Under the pieces are notes generated by a model that saw only the letters and a program-made list of their open reading frames with translations, did no database searches and had not been told where the DNA came from. Source: JAGDMJ01 sp963809695 (GTDB lineage: Bacteria > Bacteroidota > Ignavibacteria > UBA10030 > UBA6906). Taken from it: a DNA stretch of 64,000 bases. The DNA is taken from positions 186,001-250,000 of the forward strand of contig CAWEKI010000007.1 in assembly GCA_963809695.1 (NCBI GenBank), read 5' to 3'. This document shows positions 1 through 8,218 of this stretch, piece by piece (within the stretch, counting starts at the first letter, position 1; every line of letters begins with the position of its first letter). The translations under genes were made by a program, and so were the position numbers.

Positions 1-917
1 CTGGGGACAAGATCTGTCACGGTTACCCCGGCTGTGGCATTGAGCATCGCCCAGGCGTCAGCGGCGACGTTGGCGATGAAGTTGTCATTCGCATCCCGCG
101 TATTCGCAAATACGGTGAGGCTCGTGCCCGATTGGATGCTCTGGGGAAGCAGCACGGTACCAGTCCCGTCGGCGAGAGTCTCTACCCTTACCTGGGTTGC
201 GGGTCCTGGATTCGCTGTGGAGGTAAACACCACGGGACTGCCAGTGAGACTTCCCGAGGAGGCCGTGACCGTGTATGTGCCCTTCTTGGTCCCCAACGTC
301 AGGACACTGCTCGCCTGTCCGCTTGCGTTGGTGTTGACCGAGGTCCTGCTGAGGCTCTGCCCGGTTGCCCCGCCCGGGAACGTGGCAATGGCAAAAGTTA
401 CTGATCTCCCAGACACGGGGTTCCCCCCCGCGTCGGTGACAGTCACCACAAAGGGACTCGCAAGTGCCGTCGTCACCAGACCGCTCTGGCCGTCGCCCGA
501 GGTCATCGAAATATTCTTGGCGGGACCGGCAATGGCCGTAGCGGCAAATGGGATTGGGCTGCCAATGAGCCCGTCGGAAGTCGCAGCGACACTGTATGTC
601 CCAACGATGCTGCCAAGGGTGAGGGTTGTGCTGGCCTGACCGTTCAGGTCGGTGGCCGTGGATGACACGCTGAGGCTTTGGCCGGTGGCGCCAGTGGGGG
701 TGCCCGAGATGGTGAAAGCCACCGTCACTCCTGCAACCGGAGCGCCGAGCGAATCGGTGACTGTGACGATGAAAGGCTGGGAGAGCGAAGCATTGACGGT
801 ATCTATTTGCCCGGTTCCCGATGTCAGCGAAATGGTCTTCGCCTGTGCGAGCGCAGGCGAGAAGCCCAACGCGATCAGAAGTTCAAACAAGAACAAAAGG
901 GCAAGGGTCTTTTTCAT
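1..917 (-). CDS. Secreted Ig-like repeat protein, N-terminal part (cut by window edge)
   Basis: From an ATG at 915-917 the frame stays open to the window edge (305 codons, no stop), so this is the start of a longer protein. Residues 1-25 look like a Sec signal peptide ending SPALAQA. Two roughly 95-residue invasin-type (Big_1-like) Ig modules follow (about 28-118 and 122-215), each with a 'PFVVTVTD' type strand, a 'GATGQSLS' segment and a 'GQASSVLTLG' strand. A third, different module begins TQVRVETLADGTGTV and continues with VFANTRDANDNFIANV, wording I associate with long exported proteins of Ignavibacteria-like genomes. Likely role: cell-surface or extracellular protein, possibly a T9SS client, but the C-terminus that would prove this is outside the window. 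It has its own promoter at 1105-1133. No strong Shine-Dalgarno is visible. Confidence 0.8.
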   Translation of the reverse strand, partial: MKKTLALLFLFELLIALGFSPALAQAKTISLTSGTGQIDTVNASLSQPFIVTVTDSLGAPVAGVTVAFTISGTPTGATGQSLSVSSTATDLNGQASTTLTLGSIVGTYSVAATSDGLIGSPIPFAATAIAGPAKNISMTSGDGQSGLVTTALASPFVVTVTDAGGNPVSGRSVTFAIATFPGGATGQSLSRTSVNTNASGQASSVLTLGTKKGTYTVTASSGSLTGSPVVFTSTANPGPATQVRVETLADGTGTVLLPQSIQSGTSLTVFANTRDANDNFIANVAADAWAMLNATAGVTVTDLVP

Positions 918-1352
918 TTGACCATCAAGGAAATTCACGCATTACAAAGATCGGACAGGAAGGCAACACAGATCCCACCTTCGCTATTTACAGGATCCGA
1001 ATCACCATCGTTTTCATCTCGTGTGGGGTGTGGGCGCTCCCCCGCGCGACTCTCTCTCCAGAAAAGGACAAATTGAAGGATCCTCGGGATATGCCTAGCA
1101 AAAAAAGATACAAAGAATCACCTGTTGTGTCAAGGTAATGTCCCATTTCCGCGAGCAAACTCTTGTCCCTGAGGGAAGTGCACGAGAAAGGGTTCCATGG
1201 ACCCGTTTCGAGCAAATCCGACTACGCTAATATACCTACCGGGGGAAAACGGAATGTGCTGACCGTCACAAGCAGAAAAATGGTAAACTGTTAAAGAAAT
1301 GGAGGGTGGCCAGACTGCCCGGACAACGGGGCAAGCGGGGAACGATGTGTGC
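918..1352. other. Intergenic region between argS and the Ig-repeat gene
   Basis: I see no convincing gene here. The short open frames on both strands lack ribosome binding sites and protein-like composition. The region holds the promoter of the leftward Ig-repeat gene and its roughly 180-base untranslated leader. No clear terminator for argS was found. Confidence 0.6.
1105..1133 (-). promoter_or_regulatory. Putative housekeeping promoter of the Ig-repeat gene
   Basis: On the minus strand TTGACA (1133-1128) and TATCTT (1110-1105) are separated by exactly 17 bases. A start near 1098 gives a leader of about 180 bases before the ATG at 917. Confidence 0.5.
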
Positions 1353-2987
1353 TCACATTTGCTCCGGGGCCGAAATACCCAGAACGCACAGGCCGTTCCG
1401 GATGACGATCCGTGTTGCGTTGCAGAGGGCCAGTCGGGCTTTTGTGAGATCCGCTCTTTCGGAAACCACCCGGCATTCATGGTAGAAACGATGAAAAATG
1501 GCAGCCACCGAATGAAGATATTCCGCAAGCCGGTGAGGCTCATATGCCGAGGCGCATGAAGCGACGACTTCGGGCAACTGAAGCAGGCTCTTGATGAGAT
1601 CCATCTCGGCACCGGTGTCGAGCAGCGCGTAATCCGCATCCGGAGACAATGACGCATGCCCTGCCTGCTCGGCATACCGCAGGATGCTGGAAATGCGGGC
1701 GTGTGCGTACTGAAGATAGTAGACGGGGTTCTCGTCCGACTGTTGCCTCGCAAGTGCGAGGTCGAAGTTGAGGTGGCTTGTGATTGTCCGCATCAGGAAG
1801 AAGTAGCGGACGACATCCGCGCCGACATCCTCGATAAGTTCGTCCAGCGTAATGAAGTTCGCCTTCCGGGTGGACATTTTCACCACCTCGCCCCCCTGCG
1901 TGATCGTGACAAACTGATGGATAAGCACCTTCACCTTCCCGGTATCGAAGTCCAGCGCTTTGAGTGCGGCCAGGACATCCGGATACGTGGCCACGTGGTC
2001 CGACCCGAACACGTCGATCATCAGATCGTAACCCCGCCGGAATTTCTCGCGGTGATACGCAATATCAGGAAGCCTGTAGGTAGGTTCGCCGGTGCTCTTG
2101 ACAATCACCTTATCCTGCTCTGCGCCGAGCATGGAGGTCTTGAACCAGAGCGCCCCTTCCTTCTCATAGACCAGGTCCTTCCGGCGGAGCTCATCAATGA
2201 CCTCGGCAATCTTCCCGTCTTCATAGAGAGAATTCTCATTGAAGAAAGACTGGAATTCGACTCCCAGAAGCTTCAGCGTCTTCTTGATGTCGGCAAAGAT
2301 CTCCTGCTCCGCCTGTTCTTTGAACTTTCCTGTGGACGGTTCATCCCGCAACCCGTCCCCGTGTTTCTCGACGAGGTGACGGGCAATCTCCTTGATGTAC
2401 TCCCCCTGGTAGTAGTCCTGTGGAAATTCGATCGGATCCCCGAGCAGCTCGAGGTAACGGAGCCGGACGGAATCTCCCAGGACCCGCATCTGCCGGCCGG
2501 CGTTGTTGAAGTAATATTCTCGTTCCACCCGGTGGCCGGTCCATTCCAGGAGCCTGGCAACCGTGTCGCCGAACACCGCGCCGCGGCCATGCCCCACGGT
2601 TAAGGGGCCGGTTGGATTTGCGCTGACGAATTCCACCTGAGTCGCCATCGCCTTCTCCTGCTCGGAACGGCCATACCGGTCTCCGCAAATCACAAGGTCT
2701 CTGAGCTGCTGCTGGTAGAACTTCCGGGTAAAGAAAAAATTCATAAACCCGGCACCCGCGACCTCGATCTTCTCAACGAGCGTCGGGTCGACGTCCAGGC
2801 GGCCGATGATCTCCTGAGCCAGCGCCCGGGGATTCCGCTTGAGTTTGCGCGCCAGAACCATGGCGATGTTGGTCGTCAGATCGCCATGGTCCGGCTGCCG
2901 CGGTGATTCAAAGATCGGCGGAGCTTCCGTGGCCATGTCAAGCGAGGCCAGGGAAGCGAGGAGTTTTTTGAGCAGATACTCTTTCAT
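1353..2987 (-). CDS. argS: Arginyl-tRNA synthetase
   Basis: Class I aminoacyl-tRNA synthetase that charges tRNA-Arg with arginine in the cytoplasm; 544 residues, a normal length for a compact bacterial ArgS. The N-terminal Add-1 domain (about 1-85) is followed by the catalytic Rossmann fold with the HIGH-type signature in PTGPLTVGHGRG (about 125-136) and the KMSK-type loop KMSTRK (370-375). The C-terminal part (about 430-544) is the helical anticodon-binding DALR domain and ends ISAPEQM. It overlaps the upstream rsfS stop by 4 bases (ATGA), so the two are translationally coupled. Start at 2987 is fixed by that overlap and by the conserved N-terminus. Confidence 0.97.
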   Translation of the reverse strand: MKEYLLKKLLASLASLDMATEAPPIFESPRQPDHGDLTTNIAMVLARKLKRNPRALAQEIIGRLDVDPTLVEKIEVAGAGFMNFFFTRKFYQQQLRDLVICGDRYGRSEQEKAMATQVEFVSANPTGPLTVGHGRGAVFGDTVARLLEWTGHRVEREYYFNNAGRQMRVLGDSVRLRYLELLGDPIEFPQDYYQGEYIKEIARHLVEKHGDGLRDEPSTGKFKEQAEQEIFADIKKTLKLLGVEFQSFFNENSLYEDGKIAEVIDELRRKDLVYEKEGALWFKTSMLGAEQDKVIVKSTGEPTYRLPDIAYHREKFRRGYDLMIDVFGSDHVATYPDVLAALKALDFDTGKVKVLIHQFVTITQGGEVVKMSTRKANFITLDELIEDVGADVVRYFFLMRTITSHLNFDLALARQQSDENPVYYLQYAHARISSILRYAEQAGHASLSPDADYALLDTGAEMDLIKSLLQLPEVVASCASAYEPHRLAEYLHSVAAIFHRFYHECRVVSERADLTKARLALCNATRIVIRNGLCVLGISAPEQM

Positions 2988-3406
2988 GAGGCAATTCTTC
3001 GGCGCGACCTGGCCCCGGGCGAGCGGCGCGCGCGCCGCGGAGCGCTCTTCGCTGCGGAGAATTTCTCGTCGGCGACGTGCGCAAACACGGCATCACCCCA
3101 GAGCTTTTCCAGGTTGTAGAACGGGCGGGTGTTCTTGTGAAAAACGTGCAAGACAACATCGACATAATCGAGCAGTACCCAGTTGGCGCTTCCTGATTCC
3201 CGGTGCCACGGGGCACTTCCCTTCTTCTCCATCCCTTCTTCCACTGCATCCGCGATCGCCCGGACCTGAAGATCGGAATCGGCCGAGCAAACGACAAAGA
3301 AATCCGCTATGGACGTCAGCCCGCGCAGGTCCATGATGACAACGTCATGCGCCTTCTTGCTCAGCGTCAGCTCTGCGATTCTCTTTGCCAGTGTTGGTGC
3401 TCTCAA
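2984..3406 (-). CDS. rsfS: Ribosome silencing factor RsfS (YbeB/iojap family)
   Basis: 140-residue member of the RsfS/YbeB/iojap family, which binds ribosomal protein uL14 on the 50S subunit and blocks subunit joining when nutrients are scarce. The core runs from about residue 5 to 112 with family-typical DVVIMDLRGLTSIADFFVV, the HRESGSANWVLLDYVDVVLH stretch and the YNLEKLWGDA end. The last 25 residues are a very basic, Arg/Ala-rich extension (RRARRSPGARSRRRIAS), longer than in many family members. It lies between the LytR_C gene (11-base gap) and argS (4-base overlap) and is probably co-transcribed with both. Confidence 0.93.
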   Translation of the reverse strand: MRAPTLAKRIAELTLSKKAHDVVIMDLRGLTSIADFFVVCSADSDLQVRAIADAVEEGMEKKGSAPWHRESGSANWVLLDYVDVVLHVFHKNTRPFYNLEKLWGDAVFAHVADEKFSAAKSAPRRARRSPGARSRRRIAS

Positions 3407-3417
3407 TGCGAGCCCTC

Positions 3418-3909
3418 CTACAATGAAGGTTTGAGTGATTTGTAATCCTTGCCGATGACCACGGAGACGTCCACATAATAGTCCTGGTTCATCTGCTGGA
3501 TGATGTGTTCCTTGCCGATGCCCAGCGCATAGGCAACTTTCCGTGCGTTGTTCATGTCGCCGGTCCTGTCGATCACCAGGGACTCGTCGACGTCGAATGT
3601 CTTGTAGTTTCTAATCTCCACCACATCGAATCCCCGGGCGCGCAGATAGGATGTGAACTGTGTACCCGCATTCGGAATGCCGCAGCCGTTCAGCACGTCA
3701 AGCTGAATGGTCGTTCCCGCCGCAACGCCGGAGCGCTCAGTATCCACCGGCGGGCTGAGGACGGTCCGCGAGAGAAGAGAATAGAGGAGGTAACCCACAA
3801 TCAGCGTGAGGGCCGCGATCAGGACATTAAGGAGCAGCATGCGGGGGTCCCGCCAGGACGGCGATCCAGGGGGCGCTTTCGGACGCTCCTGAAATGCTCT
3901 CCCGCTCAT
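3418..3909 (-). CDS. LytR C-terminal domain membrane protein
   Basis: 163 residues with a basic cytoplasmic N-terminus, one membrane segment at about 24-46 (LLLNVLIAALTLIVGYLLY) and an exported LytR_C-type domain (about 66-160) starting TIQLDVLNGCGIPNAG and ending VVIGKDYKSL. The domain is known from the C-terminus of LytR-CpsA-Psr proteins and as stand-alone membrane proteins. Its biochemical role is not established, and no LCP catalytic domain is present here. It is the first gene of a likely LytR_C-rsfS-argS unit, an arrangement I recognise from related genomes. Confidence 0.8.
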   Translation of the reverse strand: MSGRAFQERPKAPPGSPSWRDPRMLLLNVLIAALTLIVGYLLYSLLSRTVLSPPVDTERSGVAAGTTIQLDVLNGCGIPNAGTQFTSYLRARGFDVVEIRNYKTFDVDESLVIDRTGDMNNARKVAYALGIGKEHIIQQMNQDYYVDVSVVIGKDYKSLKPSL

Positions 3910-3922
3910 CGGGGAAAAAGTA

Positions 3923-3971
3923 AAAGACCGAAACGCCTCCCTGACAGCGCATCAGAGGACGCTCGGTCTTT
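3923..3971 (-). terminator. Rho-independent terminator after the 4022-4510 gene
   Basis: AAAGACCGA (3971-3963 on the minus strand) pairs with TCGGTCTTT (3931-3923), with further GC pairing inside. It is followed leftward by a T-rich run (TTTTACTTTTTCC). Confidence 0.7.
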
Positions 3972-4021
3972 GTGAAGATCGGTTCTTTTCATTCCGCGTG
4001 CGTTGAGCACTCTCTGTTTGC

Positions 4022-4510
4022 TCAGAATCCGTCCTCCCTGGACCACGGGCTGTAGAACGGGGAGTAGTAATAGTTGCCGTACGGGATCTGACGGTACTGC
4101 AACTTTACCATAACATTCTCCCATGGTTTGTAGTTGACCTCTGCCCTGCTGAGGTAGATCGAGCTGAGATCGTTCTTCTTCCCCCCCAGCGTGGAGAACG
4201 TATTGTACGGCGAGTAGCTCATGCTCACGTCTGCTCGCGCATTCAATTTCTCGGAAAAATCGTACGTCATGCTGTTGGTGTAAGTCCCCAGCGACATTCC
4301 CTGTCCGCCGAATGTCTGGTAGGAGAGGTCGAAGGAGTGGCGCATGTGAAAATTCTCCGGATTGAACCACCCGAACAGGGATGAGCCCGATTGAGATGAC
4401 ACACCGTCAGACACGAGCGGTCCCTGATCCACTTGCGATTTGAACTGCGCCACGGATGCCGACGCGCCCAAGAGCGCGACCGCAACGGCAACAATGATAC
4501 GCTTCTTCAT
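4022..4510 (-). CDS. Small secreted or outer-membrane protein of unknown function
   Basis: 162 residues. Signal peptide at 1-21 (MKKRIIVAVAVALLGASASVA). The mature part alternates polar and aromatic residues in the pattern of amphipathic strands (HSFDLSYQTFGG, YDFSEKLNARADVSMSYSPY, NVMVKLQYRQIPYGNYYYSP), suggesting a small beta-structured envelope protein. I do not recognise a named family. The gene has its own near-consensus promoter (4553-4581) and its own terminator (3923-3971), so it is a single-gene transcription unit and probably well expressed. Confidence 0.75.
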   Translation of the reverse strand: MKKRIIVAVAVALLGASASVAQFKSQVDQGPLVSDGVSSQSGSSLFGWFNPENFHMRHSFDLSYQTFGGQGMSLGTYTNSMTYDFSEKLNARADVSMSYSPYNTFSTLGGKKNDLSSIYLSRAEVNYKPWENVMVKLQYRQIPYGNYYYSPFYSPWSREDGF

Positions 4511-4552
4511 GACAGAACCCTTTCATCATGCCAAACAAACCCGCCCACACGC

Positions 4553-4581
4553 ATAATACAGAAAAGCCTTACGATTGTCAA
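4553..4581 (-). promoter_or_regulatory. Near-consensus housekeeping promoter of the 4022-4510 gene
   Basis: Minus-strand TTGACA (4581-4576), a 17-base spacer and TATTAT (4558-4553). It sits just downstream of the end of the nucleotidyltransferase gene and about 40 bases ahead of the next ATG. Confidence 0.65.
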
Positions 4582-4595
4582 CACCACCCTCGTTC

Positions 4596-5357
4596 TCAGT
4601 TCCCGGTTCCCAATTGGTTCCCCATCATCCCCCGCGCCTCTTCCAACTGCTGCAGCGTGTTGATTCCCTGCACTTCGCTGGGATTCTCTGTTTTAACAGC
4701 CCGTACCGGAGTTGCGTTCCGCCAGAAGTGTTTGAACACATCAGTCAGATAGTACTCCTTTTGCGCGTTATCCGGGGTAATATGGCGTAGTCCCTCAAAC
4801 AACCTCACTTTTTCGAAGACGTAGATCCCCGTATTGATCTCGCGAATTCCGCGCTGCTCCTCCGTGGCGTCTTTGTGCTCAACGATCCCTACGACGTTGT
4901 CTCCGGCATCCCGAAGGATGCGCCCGTACCCCGTTGGGTCGCCGAGAACGGTCGTCAGGACAGTGGCCGCCGCCTGGTGGCCCCGGTGCTCTGAGAGGAG
5001 CGCGGTGATTGTCCCGTTGGAGAGCATGGGCACATCCCCGGAGAGCACCAGCACATCCCCTTCGACGTCCAGAAGCGCATGCTCCGCCTGCATGACAGCA
5101 TGCCCGGTCCCGAGCTGCGGGTTCTGCTCCACCCATCGTACCGAAGGCGCCTCTTTGAGGAGATGCGCAATGACGGCATCTTTCTGCCAACCCACGATGA
5201 CAACGGTGCGGGCGGAATGCATGCGCAGCGCAAGATCGACCACATAGTCGATCATCGGTCTCCCGTTGATCGGGTACATGACCTTTGCCATATCAGGATT
5301 TTTCATCCTGGTGCCCTTCCCCGCCGCCATCACCACAACCGAGAGCGTTCTTGTCAT
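4596..5357 (-). CDS. GlmU-like sugar-phosphate nucleotidyltransferase, no acyltransferase domain
   Basis: 253 residues. The N-terminus carries the nucleotidyltransferase signature VVMAAGKGTRMKN (about 7-19), followed by EQNPQLGTGHAVMQAEHALL and VLVLSGDVPML, as in the uridylyltransferase half of GlmU, which makes UDP-GlcNAc. The left-handed beta-helix acetyltransferase half of GlmU (about 200 residues) is absent, and the protein ends soon after the NTGIYVFE region. Substrate is therefore inferred; another NDP-sugar is possible. An upstream in-frame extension exists, but the ATG at 5357 overlaps the panC stop by 4 bases (ATGA) and matches the family start. It is the last gene of the run starting at sprA. 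Confidence 0.8.
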   Translation of the reverse strand: MTRTLSVVVMAAGKGTRMKNPDMAKVMYPINGRPMIDYVVDLALRMHSARTVVIVGWQKDAVIAHLLKEAPSVRWVEQNPQLGTGHAVMQAEHALLDVEGDVLVLSGDVPMLSNGTITALLSEHRGHQAAATVLTTVLGDPTGYGRILRDAGDNVVGIVEHKDATEEQRGIREINTGIYVFEKVRLFEGLRHITPDNAQKEYYLTDVFKHFWRNATPVRAVKTENPSEVQGINTLQQLEEARGMMGNQLGTGN

Positions 5358-6223
5358 GAGAGAACGAACGGTATGTTGTCGATAAGCCGGGTCGATCCGA
5401 ACCGGACCGCCAGAGAGAGCAAGAGTGGGTGTGCCAGCTGTACATCCGCTGCTTCCTGAAGCGTCACGCCGTCGGCAATCGAAACGTAATCGATGGTGCC
5501 GGAGGAGCGGGACGTGATGAGCTCCCGCATGGCATTGCGTACCGTGTCGCAACGGCGTTCTCCGGCACGGAGCAGCTGCTCGCCGAGCTGGAGCGCGCGA
5601 TAGAGGACGGGTGCCTCGCTGCGCTGCGGCGCCGTCAGATAGACGTTCCGCGAGCTCAGTGCCAGGCCGTCCGGCTCCCGCACCGTAGGCACGACGATGA
5701 GCTCGACCGGAATATTGAGATCGCGCAGCATCTTTCCCACCACGACCACTTGCTGTGCGTCCTTTTGGCCAAACACGGCCGTGTGTGGCTGCGTGATATG
5801 GAACAGCTTCGCCACCACCGTCGTCACCCCTTTGAAGTGCCCGGGCCTGGACTTGCCTTCCAGCGGTTCGGTAATCCCTTCCACGTCAACGAACGTCGAG
5901 AAACCTGCCGGGTAGATGTCTTCGTTCGTCGGTGCAAAGACCATGTCGGTGCCCGCCACGGAGGCAAGCTCCACGTCCCTTTCAAGATTGCGGGGATAGC
6001 GAGAGAGGTCCTCGGACTTCCCAAACTGCAGGGGATTCACGAAGATGGTCGTCACCACGACATCCGTCAGCTCCCTGGCCCGGCGGATCAGCGCTAGATG
6101 GCCCTCGTGCAACGCGCCCATCGTGGGAACAACACTGATTCTCCGCCCCGCCCCTCGTTCGGAGAGCGCCGCATGCTGCATTGCCGCGCTGCTGGAAATC
6201 ACCGATACACGATGCGGGCTCAT
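5354..6223 (-). CDS. panC: Pantothenate synthetase
   Basis: Condenses pantoate and beta-alanine with ATP to form pantothenate, the coenzyme A precursor. The 289-residue frame has the nucleotide-binding PTMGALHEGH motif (33-42), NPLQFG, the pantoate-binding FGQKDAQQ and the SSRNVYL motif, all normal for PanC. Two starts are possible: TTG at 6241, overlapping accD, or ATG at 6223, 7 bases after the accD stop. I chose the ATG because it gives the usual length. The gene is coupled to the next one by a 4-base overlap. Confidence 0.95.
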   Translation of the reverse strand: MSPHRVSVISSSAAMQHAALSERGAGRRISVVPTMGALHEGHLALIRRARELTDVVVTTIFVNPLQFGKSEDLSRYPRNLERDVELASVAGTDMVFAPTNEDIYPAGFSTFVDVEGITEPLEGKSRPGHFKGVTTVVAKLFHITQPHTAVFGQKDAQQVVVVGKMLRDLNIPVELIVVPTVREPDGLALSSRNVYLTAPQRSEAPVLYRALQLGEQLLRAGERRCDTVRNAMRELITSRSSGTIDYVSIADGVTLQEAADVQLAHPLLLSLAVRFGSTRLIDNIPFVLS

Positions 6224-6230
6224 GTAACTT

Positions 6231-7073
6231 TCAATGCTCAAGGAATGTCAACAGTTGGGACACTGTACCCTTGAGGTCCTTGCGATGGACGATCATATCC
6301 ACGAATCCGTGATCGAGGACAAATTCCGCACGCTGGAACCCGGGCGGGAGGTCCTTCCCGATGGTCTGTTTGATGACACGCGGCCCGGCGAAGCCGATCA
6401 GGGCGCCCGGTTCGGCAATGTGCACATCCCCCAGCATGGCAAAGCTGGCAGTTACACCCCCCGTCGTCGGGTCAGTGAGGATCGAGATGTAAGGAACACC
6501 GGCCTCGGCAAGGCGTGCCAGCTTCGCGCTGGTCTTTGCCATCTGCATCAGCGAGAGCGCCCCTTCCATCATGCGCGCGCCGCCGCTTGAGGACACGACC
6601 AGCAACGGAGACTTTGTCTTCCACGCTTTGTCGATCGCCCGGCCGATCTTTTCCCCGACAACCGAGCCCATGCTCCCACCGATAAAGGAGAAATCCATCG
6701 CGGCGGCAACGGCCGGTTTGGCGTCGATGGCCCCGGTGCCCCAGCGTACTGCATCACTCAACGTGGTCTTTCGGATCGCTTCCGGAATGCGGTCGCGGTA
6801 CCGTTTGGAGTCGACGAATTTCAGGGGATCCCCGGAACGCATCCGCTTGTCGAATTCCTTGAAGCTTCCCGGATCGAAGAGAATCTCGAAGTACTCCTTG
6901 CTGCCTATCCGAAAATGCGCGTTGCATTTCGCGCATGTGTACAGGCTTTTTTCCAGCTCCGTCTTGTGGATGATCTCGCCGCACTGCTCGCACTTTGTCC
7001 AGAGCCCGTCGGGGATCTCCCGTTTTTGCGTTTCGGACGCAATGTTCTCTTTCGATCGTTTGAACCAGGACAT
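6231..7073 (-). CDS. accD: Acetyl-CoA carboxylase carboxyltransferase subunit beta
   Basis: Beta half of the carboxyltransferase that, with AccA, moves the carboxyl group from biotin-BCCP to acetyl-CoA, giving malonyl-CoA for fatty acid synthesis. 280 residues, typical length. The N-terminal four-cysteine zinc finger (C28, C31, C47, C50) is intact and the crotonase-fold core shows VVSSSGGARMMEG, the MTDPTTGGVTASF-type segment (here LTDPTTGGV) and GFAGPRVI. It lies in a compact run with tsaB upstream (9-base gap) and panC downstream. accA is not in this window. Confidence 0.97.
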   Translation of the reverse strand: MSWFKRSKENIASETQKREIPDGLWTKCEQCGEIIHKTELEKSLYTCAKCNAHFRIGSKEYFEILFDPGSFKEFDKRMRSGDPLKFVDSKRYRDRIPEAIRKTTLSDAVRWGTGAIDAKPAVAAAMDFSFIGGSMGSVVGEKIGRAIDKAWKTKSPLLVVSSSGGARMMEGALSLMQMAKTSAKLARLAEAGVPYISILTDPTTGGVTASFAMLGDVHIAEPGALIGFAGPRVIKQTIGKDLPPGFQRAEFVLDHGFVDMIVHRKDLKGTVSQLLTFLEH

Positions 7074-7082
7074 GGTGGTATC

Positions 7083-7790
7083 CTAATGGTGTGTCGTGCT
7101 GACAAAATCCCTGAGATAGTGCGGTTCGAGAAGACCCGGATCTGTGCTCTTGCCCTGTCTGAGCAGCTGTTCGCCGATGTGCACAACCGCAGCCGCGCTG
7201 CAACGCGCAATGGCATCCGTCGCGATCTGGAGGTGCTGCGACGATTCCGGGAAACTCGCCCGGACCAATCGCTCAAGCCCGCGGCGCGCATCCCCCGTCA
7301 CCAGTACCTGCCACCCTTGTACCGCTTTTGCTACTGCCTCCAGCCCCATGATCTGCTGGTCCCATACCTGCACGAGATTTCCCTCCGTGATCCGGTACAG
7401 CGCGCAGTACACATCGCCCCGACGGGCATCAAGCAGAGGAAGAACGAGGTCGGCCCCACCGGCACTCCCGGCAGCATCAGCCGCTTTCTGCGCCATCGCC
7501 TGAAGCGTTGGTACCGGGAGAAGCGGCTTCCCGCTCGCATAGGCCAGGCCCTTGGCTACGCTCAGCCCGATCCGAAGCCCTGTGAACGACCCGGGCCCGA
7601 TCGACACCGCAATGCCCGCCATCTGCTCCAGGGTCGACCCGGAATGGCGGAAGGCGGCATCGATCATGCCCATGAGTTTTTCCGCGTGCACGTTCCGTTC
7701 GTCGACGAGCTCCTCAGCCAGCAGCACTCCATCCCGCATAACCGCCGCGGCGCAGACGGTCGTCGCGGTCTCTATCCCGAGCAGCATCAC
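7083..7790 (-). CDS. tsaB: tRNA t6A biosynthesis protein TsaB
   Basis: 235 residues, ASKHA-fold. TsaB is the inactive paralogue and partner of TsaD in the complex that puts threonylcarbamoyl on A37 of ANN-decoding tRNAs. Typical N-terminus LLGIETATTVCAAAV, the HAEKLMGMID region and SIGPGSFTGLRIGLSVAKGL (about 64-83) are present. The start overlaps the tsaE stop by 4 bases, consistent with their joint role in the TsaBDE complex. tsaD is not in the window. Confidence 0.93.
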   Translation of the reverse strand: MMLLGIETATTVCAAAVMRDGVLLAEELVDERNVHAEKLMGMIDAAFRHSGSTLEQMAGIAVSIGPGSFTGLRIGLSVAKGLAYASGKPLLPVPTLQAMAQKAADAAGSAGGADLVLPLLDARRGDVYCALYRITEGNLVQVWDQQIMGLEAVAKAVQGWQVLVTGDARRGLERLVRASFPESSQHLQIATDAIARCSAAAVVHIGEQLLRQGKSTDPGLLEPHYLRDFVSTTHH

Positions 7791-8218
7791 TGGCCGCTCC
7801 GCGAGATGGTGACCCTACGCTCCTGCTCGTTCGCGCCATGGGCAATCTCCACCCGGTAGTATTCCGGCGGGAGGAGATCCAGGACGCTTTCGGCCCATTC
7901 AATCAGGCAGACGTGCCTGTCGTCAAAATATTCTTCAATCCCCAGTTCCCGCAACTCTCCCCGCGAACCGATCCGGTACATGTCGATATGGACCACAGCC
8001 CCAAACGGCGCAGGGTACTCATTAATAAGGGTGAAGGTGGGACTGGCAACGTGGCCGCGGGCCCCCAGCGCATCGCACACCCCCATCACAAAGCGCGTCT
8101 TCCCACTACCGAGGTCTCCCAGAATGGCGACAACGTCGCCCGGATGCAATTTGGATGCGAACGAACTGCCGAGTTGAGTGGTCTCCCCTGGCGATGTAGT
8201 GGTGACCGTTTCGCTCAT
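7787..8218 (-). CDS. tsaE: tRNA t6A biosynthesis ATPase TsaE
   Basis: 143-residue P-loop ATPase of the YjeE/TsaE family that drives turnover of the TsaB-TsaD complex. Walker A is GDLGSGKT (34-41). The family motifs SPTFTLINEY, HIDMYRI and CLIEWAE (Walker B-like) follow in order. Overlaps at both ends (porX upstream and tsaB downstream, ATGA each) show tight translational coupling inside the sprA-porX-tsaE-tsaB run. Confidence 0.95.
   Translation of the reverse strand: MSETVTTTSPGETTQLGSSFASKLHPGDVVAILGDLGSGKTRFVMGVCDALGARGHVASPTFTLINEYPAPFGAVVHIDMYRIGSRGELRELGIEEYFDDRHVCLIEWAESVLDLLPPEYYRVEIAHGANEQERRVTISRSGQ

Noticed and set aside
34..639. Plus-strand open frame of 201 codons
   Set aside because: It is the shadow of the Ig-repeat gene, whose minus-strand frame has a signal peptide, domain repeats and a promoter.
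988..1215. 75-codon minus-strand frame
   Set aside because: It overlaps the promoter at 1105-1133, has no ribosome site and a random-looking composition.
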